Shown piece after piece: positions 56,437 through 64,000 of a DNA stretch of 64,000 nt (position 1 is the first letter of the stretch; each line of letters begins with the position of its first letter). The translations under genes and the position numbers were made by a program. This DNA comes from Filosporella fistucella (Eukaryota; Ascomycota; Leotiomycetes; Helotiales). The DNA is taken from contig JAQJZZ010000021.1 in assembly GCA_030077755.1 (NCBI GenBank), positions 868,001-932,000 of the forward strand. Direction: 5' to 3'. The notes beneath the pieces were generated by a model. It did not search any database. It was not told where the DNA came from and saw only the letters and a list, made by a program, of their open reading frames with translations.

Positions 56437-57997
56437 GGAGGCAAATGATATATACTATGGTAATGTGAGAGTATTGGGGTGTCTAATTGCGGTGGAGGAC
56501 TGTAGACGGATGGATTCTAGCAGTTTGATGGGAAGATGGAAAACGCTGATCTGGATGTGTGTACACTATGCTGTCTTAATATTCAACAAGGGATGCTTTG
56601 GTCTCTCAAACTAGATAATCCACGGTGGCAGCATTTGCATAGCTTCAAAACATAATATTATGAAGTAAATATCTATGGAAACCGACAAGAGTGGCGTCTG
56701 CGTAGTTCGCCCCCTTCGCTTAGAGAATTAAACAGGAGGCGAACTGACAACGGCAGGGTACTTGAGTAGCGCAAAATAATAAAAGCAGGAAATAAATATA
56801 CTGCTGAAGATCATTGTAATCAATTTTGAAATAATCAAATTACTATTAAAGTGGAATACTTCTTCGGGGTAACTATGGCCGCAGGTCAACTCTGGAGGCT
56901 AGGCTCTACGCTCTCCAGGCAACTTCCATGTGTTCTAGCAAATGCAAGAAAGCTAAAGGTTCACACCTTGCTCCGGCCATCAGGCTTTATGTGATACAAT
57001 ACTTTGTACTTCAACTGATTCATGACTTTTCTGAAATGATAAAACAACAAAACAGCATACATTCGGGCTGCTTCGTTCTTTATTCCGGGTTCCGAAGCCT
57101 GGCATTATCGGCAACAGGTGGATACTTCCATAACCCGATATTCCACTCGGAATCGTACTCGTGATCATGGTCCATCCTCACCATCAGCGGGTACCTGACT
57201 TTAAATGCAGGTCACGTTCACCCGAGTTCGAGAACATCCCAAAGCTTCCAAGAAATGCACAGCCACCGGGTTCTTGAAACACGACCCCTCCAAAGCTGAA
57301 CAAGAGCTAGAGTCCAATCAACGTCATAGTCAGAATGAATTCGAACAGGGGATATTCACGATACAAACCAATCATACGCTGCTAACATCATCATTGACGG
57401 CGTACACCGAACGTAACTTCGGTGATCTTGGCTTTGAAAAGTCAAGGCGGATAAGCGGGAGAAGACTGAAAAGTGTGAAAGGACTCGTAACCCATGGAAA
57501 TGCTTGCAATCTGCTATTTCTGGATACCCTCATCCCCAAAGACCCATCATAATTCCATCAAATAATCAAGAAATTCGATCTTGCATTATTTTGTGGGGAG
57601 TTGCTGTGATGCCGTTATCGTTGATCAGCAAAAAAGAAATTCTATCGCACTTTATCCAGGGCTTTCCCTCAGGCGGCGCATCCCCTCCAGCCCAACCCAA
57701 CCTGCTAATAATCCCTGCTGCATAGCCTTGCCAGCATCGTCACACTTTTGCGCCCGCCATCGCATCTAATAGTTCTCGATATTGAGCGACTACTACCTAC
57801 ATACTCACTCGACGCTCTGGCTGAATCATCAAAGCTCTCCACAATCACTACGATACAGTCATCTTTACATAACAGCGGTCACGACGGCGGGCTTGAAGTT
57901 TCTCGCTGCTCCTGCAGCAAATACTGGGTCGCGTAGAAGAAGGAGTCGTTTCTCAGCATCTGAAGGCAGCAAAGAAACATCGCAACCAACAGACACG
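56437..57997. other. 1.6-kb intergenic region
   Basis: Frames at 56928-57164, 57205-57552 and 57504-57769 overlap each other and lack features. The last part is the promoter and leader of the patatin-like gene; in-frame ATGs upstream of 57998 (from 57782) are not favoured because the added sequence is low-complexity. Confidence 0.4.
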
Positions 57998-59924
57998 ATG
58001 GACAGCAACAGCGCTTTGCGAAGGAAGGATACCACAAAGGGTCCTCCGCTTCGTATACTCTCTCTAGGTACGAATCGCGAAAATTATCTAAAAGACGACT
58101 TACTAATGCTTCATAGATGGAGGTGGCGTGCGGGGCTATTCTATGCTGATTATCATCCAAGAGCTTATGCACAGAACATATGTCGAAGTTGAAGGAAAAG
58201 CCCCTCGAAGGGACCAAATACCCAAACCTGCCGACCACTTCGACCTCATAATGGGAACAGGAACCGGTGGTTTGATTGCGATTATGTTGGGTCGGCTACG
58301 GTTGGATCTTGAGACATGCAAGGAGGTTTATGTACGGATGACGAGGAAAGTTTTCGAGACCGATAAGACGATTGCTGGAATTCCATACCGATCGACATTG
58401 TTCAAGGCATCGAAACTGGAAGAAGCTATTCGGGAGTGCGTTAGGGAGCATACAATACTCACGAGCGAAGGCAATGATGGAGAGGAACCAGAAGGGCTGG
58501 CAAATATGTCAAGCCCGATTAGCCCGTTGAACAGGAATGGGCCGAGGCGCCATGCAAGTAATGCAAGTGTCGCAAGTTTCAGTGCGAGGAGCCCAGCGAG
58601 TTATTCGAATCGGCCGATGATGGGCCTGAGATGGGGTAACCCCGAGGCTCTCCTGTATGACTGCAGAGAAAATAGAACAAAGACGTGAGTACAGCCTTCT
58701 TTCGTGGTAATTTTGGCTAAAATTCCCAGCGCCGTAACTGGAATCTACCAAGGCACTCCTAAAGGCGGTCTCCCTGCCATTTTACGATCCTATGATTCAC
58801 GAAAAGAGCCTTCTCCAGAATTCGATTGCAAAATATGGCAAGCCGGCAGAGCGACATCCGCGACGGGATTGGCATTCAAGCCCATTCAAGTTGGTCAATC
58901 GGTGTTTATTGATGAAGGAGCTGGACAATACAATCCCGCACCATTTGCTCTAGATGAGGCATGTGTGAACGAATGGCCCGCTCGTGACATTGGAGTATTC
59001 GTGAGCATTGGAACAGGCAAACGTCCTTCAGGAAGCGATCAAAACTCGCATCTCTGGTATGAGGGGTTTATGGGAGAATTTGCCGAGGCAAGGAGGAGAT
59101 TGATATCGAAGATCGAGGGCTGTGAAGAGACTCATCAATATATGGTTCGGGAGGGGCTCGCCAAGCGTGGAGTTAACATCGAGAATTACTATCGATTTAA
59201 CGTCGAGATTGGCGTGGGAGAATTCGGGATGAATGAGTGGAACCGACTTGCAGATATCAGCACAGGTACAAGACGCTACCTAGGAAAGAGTGAAGTCCAG
59301 CGGATGAACATTGAAGCTGCAGCAAAGCTCGCCAAAATCAATAGAGCGAAGATCAGATTCGAAAGCGAAAGGACAGGAGGAGAATTCAAAACGTACCAGA
59401 ACACACCTCTTGCAGATGTACCGGAAGCGTATGCAGGAGCAGTTGAACTCCCAGCAGACATCCCAATTCTCCCGCCACGTTCACCCCCACCTCGCCCATC
59501 CTATGAATCTGGACACCACGACACGCTTGAAGTTCCTCGACACAAAGGTTCACCTTCCCCTCGCTCCTCAGCAGAAAATCAATCCCGACACTCTCCCAAC
59601 ACATCAAACCCAAAACTCGCCGATGCTGGTGCTGATAGATTGCTAGTTCATGCCCCGACGCCCAGCGAGTACCGTACTGCAGGAGGTGCTGACAAAATAG
59701 CCATCACTAGTATGGACGAACATCCTCGTCCCTCGCAAGATATCAAACGACCGATTGGTAACGGGAGAGTCGAGCCACCTCCTTTACCTCCCAAAACACC
59801 GATCAATGATCCTGCGACTGGATTACCTATTGGCAGGCCGAGACCACCGCTCCCGTATCCGATTGATGATCGCCCACCGCCTGTCGTGAACATGGCTCGC
59901 AAGCCAGATTATAAAGGACGATAG
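57998..59924 (+). CDS. patatin-like phospholipase-fold protein with an altered nucleophile
   Basis: Three exons, 57998-58067, 58117-58684 and 58730-59924, with introns of 49 and 45 nt, give 610 residues. The oxyanion-hole motif D24-G-G-G-V-R-G is formed across the first splice. The nucleophile elbow, GxSxG in patatins, reads G70-T-G72-T-G74-G, so glycine is at the serine position. The catalytic-Asp region reads FID274-E-G-A rather than DG(G/A). Other family helices ('FDLIMGTGTGGLIAIMLGRL', 'CKEVYVRMTRKVFE', 'YRSTLFKASKLEEAI') are well kept. A Ser/Arg insert (~140-195) and a long Pro-rich, disordered C-terminus (~420-610) flank the fold. Patatin enzymes release fatty acids from lipids; without Ser this copy is probably a non-catalytic lipid or protein binder, by inference. 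It may represent a fungal subfamily rather than a local mutation. Confidence 0.88.
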
Positions 59925-60474
59925 GTTTAGCTTCTGACAAGGCGTTTGGATTTGATGGGTTTTGCGAAAATGAACGATTGGGAATGGAGTAATGGATGGG
60001 TATACCTCTTTTGTTTGGGATGGATTAGGAATATGATTCTAGGCCGGGGTTTGCCATGGAACATGATAGTTAGTCGTAGGATTTGGATATAATACATGGA
60101 AAATTTCTCTTCTATCTTTTTACTGAGTGCTCGTCGAATGGTTTACGGACTTTTAGAGATTCATTCCACGAGTAACGTTTATCACATCGCAGGTAAGTTA
60201 TTATTACAATCCTTACCCATAAACAATTCAGTAACAACTATTTACTGTAAAATGATTCAAATCAACGCTCCTGACCCTACACTTCGAACTCAGATCCTCC
60301 ACAAAATCTCTCTCTCAAACCTTTGAACTCCATTCGAAACATACCACTCAAATTTTAAACAGTATCGCTCTCCCAATATACCCATTCTCACAGAACCTTT
60401 CATAGCCTCGCTTTGCTGTTTGGTTCTCGCACGTGATGAATCCGTTATCTCTACATCCTCGAGGAACCTATGCT
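59925..60474. other. intergenic region between convergent genes
   Basis: 3' flanks of the patatin-like gene (+) and the RS-tail protein gene (-). No gene supported. Confidence 0.4.
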
Positions 60475-61653
60475 TCAACATGGTCCTGACGGTGATTTTT
60501 CTTCTTGTTGTTCTGATTCTGCTTCCGAGTCAGAATGTTCCCCTCCCTCACCGGGTTCAGAGTCTTGCACTGATTCGGCATCAGAATGCTCTTCTTCACC
60601 AGCGTCCGAATGTGTCTCTTCTACATCAGAAGGATGCTCCTCCACATCAGAATGTTCCTCTTCAGAGCCAAAATGTGTTCCCGTTTCTTCGATTTGGGAG
60701 CGAGAATCTCCTTTCCCAGCTTCAGACTGCAAACTTGAGTGGGTGCTAGAGTGCGAATGAGTGCTAGAGCGAGAGCTGGAACGACTACGGTCGGATTTGG
60801 AGCTAGATCTGCTGTGGTTTGAGTGATCCGAGTGAGGGCTTACTTTCGAGTGATTTGAATGAGAGCTTGATTTCGAACTTGATCTGCTATGTTGATACTT
60901 GTGCTCTAATTTTGAGCTCGCTTTGGAGTTAGATCTGCTATGCTTGGACTTCGAACTGGCTCTAGAGCTAGCTCTCGAGCGAGACTTGCGCTTGTCGTCC
61001 TCCGTATCGCTGTCGATGTGATTTCCCTTCGCCTCCAATTCTTTGAGCTTGTCTTTCAATGACTCTCCATCCAGAGGTTTGATATCCGAGTCTTTAGCCT
61101 CAACTTTCTTGCTTTCAACTTGCAGCGACTTGGTTTCCTGTCCCTTGGTCTTCGGAGAAGAGGGTTGTAAATTCTTCGCCTGATCAAGAATCGCCTTTCC
61201 TGTAGCGAGGAGGTCTCTCCCTCTACCATTGTCTATCGCGTTGTTGTCTCCCGGGATAACACCTTGACTTTGCTCTCCTATCCCTGTCCTCACTCCCAAT
61301 CCCAGTCTCAATCCCATCCCACCGTCTGGATAATTTCCACCTCCAGGCATTCCAGGCCACCTCTCACCACCCGTACCACCCTTCAACCCCAACCCTTCCG
61401 CATTCCAACCCCTACCTCCAGCCCTCATAACTTCTAATGCCATCTCTCTATCAACACGGCGGTAATAGTCATCTGGCCATTCTGTTTCCCGTTTGGCTTT
61501 TTTGCTGTTCTTACAGTGGCAATAGCACAGGATGGGTAGAGCGATGAGAATAAAAGCGAAAATGACTACTGCGAAGATTGTGAAAGAGATTACCCAGTAA
61601 GAAGGAGAGGAGGCAGCTGATTGAGGGGCGTTGGGAGAGGCTTGGGGTGGCAT
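60475..61653 (-). CDS. 392-residue single-pass membrane protein with Ser/Arg and acidic repeat tail
   Basis: One exon. A short 17-residue N-terminus leads directly into one hydrophobic helix (about 18-45) ending in CYCHCKNSKKAKRE, so N-out/C-in topology without a cleaved signal is likely. The cytosolic part has a Gly-rich section (~75-125), a Lys/Glu section (~165-220), an SR/SK/SH-rich section (~228-300; RSRASSRASSKSKHSRS...) and an acidic end with repeated E-E-H-S-D and S-D-V-E-E units (~320-385). Ser-Asp/Glu pairs fit casein kinase 2 sites. It resembles the giant 1842-residue protein in plan: helix first, then a long low-complexity charged tail. No family is recognised. Confidence 0.7.
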   Translation of the reverse strand: MPPQASPNAPQSAASSPSYWVISFTIFAVVIFAFILIALPILCYCHCKNSKKAKRETEWPDDYYRRVDREMALEVMRAGGRGWNAEGLGLKGGTGGERWPGMPGGGNYPDGGMGLRLGLGVRTGIGEQSQGVIPGDNNAIDNGRGRDLLATGKAILDQAKNLQPSSPKTKGQETKSLQVESKKVEAKDSDIKPLDGESLKDKLKELEAKGNHIDSDTEDDKRKSRSRASSRASSKSKHSRSNSKASSKLEHKYQHSRSSSKSSSHSNHSKVSPHSDHSNHSRSSSKSDRSRSSSRSSTHSHSSTHSSLQSEAGKGDSRSQIEETGTHFGSEEEHSDVEEHPSDVEETHSDAGEEEHSDAESVQDSEPGEGGEHSDSEAESEQQEEKSPSGPC

Positions 61654-62155
61654 GGTGTTTAATAGGGGGGATGGAAGTGGAGGAGGGATGAGTGTATGGT
61701 TGCGGAGTATTGAGAATTAAGGAGTGTGCAGTGGGCACTTGGTTGAAAAATATGATGGAGTTGAGGTGTGTTTGTTAAATTAAAACAATTGTTGATTCTT
61801 TCTCGGAATTCAGAGCTGCGTGAGGGTAATGTGAAAGAAGAAGTTGTGGACAGGTAGTGGAGATTTATACTTCTCAATGTGCAGAAATACAAGTGAATCA
61901 TAGGTTTTTGGTTACACCCTATCTGAGCATTGTATATCGTGAAATGTGGTGTGTGAATAATAGAGATTTGACCAACTGCCATTTCGTAGGGAATGTGTGC
62001 GGTGGCTGTGATTTAACTACCGTTATTGATAGACATTGTCATTGCGGCGAGGAACCATTTCAAATATGTATCAATTTCATTCTCCTGTCCACACAATTGG
62101 ACCGGGAAAAGGATAAACCTACGTTCTTCAGGTTAGACATACAAGAAATTCCATT
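61654..62155. other. intergenic region
   Basis: Divergent or promoter-side spacer of the RS-tail protein gene and 3' flank of the AA9 gene. Short frames on both strands have no support. Confidence 0.4.
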
Positions 62156-63073
62156 TCAATAGGTGCTCACATTTGTGTTATACTGAGGAAGTAAATCGCC
62201 ATCAGATATGTCCATACTTGCGAGAGCAATTCCAGGATCTATTCCTTATCACCCACTATTTATCTCAAAGTTCAACCATGAATCAACTTACCTGTCGATT
62301 TATAATTCCCTGGAAATGCAGCCATATACTTCCTACTAGGAAGTTTATCACCAGTCCCTTCAACTTTCAACTGCGCACACTCGACGTAAAATTGCGCACC
62401 ATCGCCTCTATTCGACTGCAGATTAATAACTTCATGTCGTATCAAATAATGTCCTGCTCTCAAATTCCTGGGTATCGTAACAGGAAGTCCAATTGCTGCC
62501 TCACCAGTCAACATACTAGCATGCAGCCAAGGTCCTCGTAAGGTCTTAGCCTCAGGGGCAAGTCCATATTGAGCGATCTTGAACCAAACAGCTCCCTTGG
62601 CATCATATCCTTCGCAAGTATGCCCCGGACAGCGAGACATGTATACGAGAAGCGGTCCGTACTGGTGGAACCATATCGTTTTGTCAACCGCCGTTGTCGT
62701 GAATTGTAACGCATTATAGTGGGCAATGATTGTCCCTCCAGCCACCACTGGTGCATGTAGTGAATTATTCGTGGCAGAACCATCAAAATTACATGTCATA
62801 TTCTGGGATTTGATGTTGTACAGTGGCCAAAAATACCAGCGCCGTTGGATACTGTTGATTTCAGGAGGAATGCCAGATGCGTTTCCATCGCCGTAGAAGT
62901 TTCCATAATCCCAGATGTGCCAGGGGTTTCTTGGATTGTTAGACTGTGACCAAGTGATAGAAGGGTTATTACCCTTGATACAGTGTGCCGGATATATTAT
63001 ATGTGTAAATACCTCCGTGTGCACTTGTCTCTCGAACCCAGACTAGGAGGACACTGAAGAGAAGCAGAATCAT
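62156..63073 (-). CDS. AA9 lytic polysaccharide monooxygenase (formerly GH61)
   Basis: Three exons, 62973-63073, 62292-62929 and 62156-62238, give 273 residues. Intron 1 (43 nt) ends in a CTAAC branch site and CCAAG acceptor; intron 2 is 53 nt (donor GTAAGT). The signal peptide is residues 1-18, and cleavage leaves His19 (H-G-G-I-Y) as the copper-binding N-terminal histidine. The second copper histidine is H122 in WFHQYGP, and the axial tyrosine is Y215 in GAQFY. H199 of the 'YLIRHE' strand is the usual second-shell residue. 'YMSRCPG', 'VWFKI' and 'FPGNYKSTDPGI' are further AA9 landmarks; the last is made only by splicing exon 3. AA9 enzymes oxidatively cleave cellulose or related glucans outside the cell. 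There is no CBM1; the tail after DPGI has ~24 residues. Probably active. Confidence 0.93.
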
Positions 63074-64000
63074 AACTGTTTTCCTATACCTCTAAATCGT
63101 GGGCCACCCCGAACAGACGAAATTGTCTAGTACAGAATTTTAGATTTTTATCACAAAAGAAACACAGCGAATGTGGTCATGAGATAACAAGTCTCCGTTC
63201 CCCAATTTCTGGGGTCGGGGCTGTTCTTCCTTTTGGCTATTCCCTGTGTCCGGCTTTTACCCACAATGGGGCGAATGCAATTCCTCGACGGCTTGCGCCG
63301 CAATTCTTGGTTAAAAGCTTCTTTCAAGCCAACAATATAGCCTGCGTTACACCAAATTGAACTTGCATACGTCCTCAACTGGATAGGACTGCGAGATCTG
63401 GGCAAATACACGTGACCAAAGTTAAGATGCCCTGGGACCGTTGAACATGAACGACAATGAACCTGACCGTCAAACAACAAAATTTGCTGATATGTGTATA
63501 CTGAGTTAATGGAGATCCGCCAGTTGAATCAGGTCTACTTCGTCAAAGTGATGGGTATTTTAGGCAGTTCAAGGAGACATATTTGCGGGAGCTTGCAGCT
63601 ATAAGTCCAGCAGCTGCTGAGAACTTGCTTTTGTTCTGTACAAATACATCACCTAATCCAGATATGCACTCGCACTTAACCGGAAAGAATAAAGAGAATA
63701 AGACCCATGAGTTCGAGCGTAGAAATGAAATCAAAATTCAATTGTCGTAGCAATACAGTCAAGTCTCATTGAGCTCGAAGATGCAGGTAAATGCACTAGT
63801 CGAAAAATACTTATCAGGGAAAACGAGAACAGCGACTCCCGTACAGTCGTACCTCCAAAGCATTAGCGATGCGTAAATGATGTCGAGATATGCAACCCAA
63901 GCTCACTTTGAGAGTAGCTTGTAGTTATATCTGGATAAATGGGTCGAGTTGAGCAGAAATACTGAATGCCAAAGGACGTAAAGGAAGGAGATGAGGAAAA
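63074..64000. other. right-edge sequence upstream of the AA9 gene
   Basis: Promoter side of the AA9 gene. Frames at 63151-63480 and 63543-63734 (-) show no motif or splice support and are not accepted. Confidence 0.4.

Noticed and set aside
57782..57997. In-frame N-terminal extension of the patatin-like protein
   Set aside because: The added residues are low-complexity and unlike the family; the ATG at 57998 lies just before the conserved block.
1..64000. CRISPR arrays, bacterial operons, ribosome-binding sites, rRNA genes
   Set aside because: Intron-bearing eukaryotic genes throughout; no regularly spaced direct repeats with unique spacers and no rRNA-like sequence.

Overview
The window looks like nuclear DNA of a filamentous ascomycete (Pezizomycotina; I infer Leotiomycetes-like, but the sequence alone does not fix the class). 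Evidence: short spliceosomal introns of about 41-175 nt with GT...AG ends and CTAAC/CTGAC branch sites; fungal-restricted families (DUF3433, DUF6594, AA9 monooxygenase); and an LTR retrotransposon ruined by transition-only, mainly CpA/TpG, mutation, the mark of repeat-induced point mutation (RIP).

Layout. 1-20 kb is a housekeeping-like block: a DUF3433 membrane protein (-), alkaline ceramidase (+, seven exons), a BAHD-like acyltransferase (-), a CMP/dCMP-type deaminase (-, three exons), a kelch protein (-) divergent from the mitochondrial protease OMA1 (+), and a 925-residue coiled-coil orphan (-). 21-31 kb is more lineage-specific: a mucin-like membrane protein, a possible five-exon microgene, a caspase-fold (C14) protein with a strongly basic C-terminus (-), a DUF6594 triple-pass protein (+), and a multi-pass orphan (+). 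32-44 kb holds a giant single-pass membrane protein of 1842 residues with an acidic repeat tail and a CxC-rich end, then several small single-pass or secreted orphans, and a diverged non-coding duplication. 44.5-54.0 kb is one Ty3/gypsy LTR element with ~200 bp LTRs and RIP-broken gag-pol, plus about 2.4 kb of unexplained sequence between pol and the 3' LTR. 54-62 kb carries more short single-pass proteins, a patatin-fold protein whose nucleophile serine position is glycine, and a single-pass protein with an RS/acidic tail. An AA9 lytic polysaccharide monooxygenase lies near the right end.

The theme of the right half is a concentration of small or low-complexity single-pass membrane proteins that I cannot assign to a known family; two (54.3 and 55.2 kb) look like tandem paralogues. 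The caspase-like/DUF6594 pair is the other neighbourhood worth testing. Gene models were built by hand from splice signals, reading frame and family conservation; none has been checked by alignment or RNA data.
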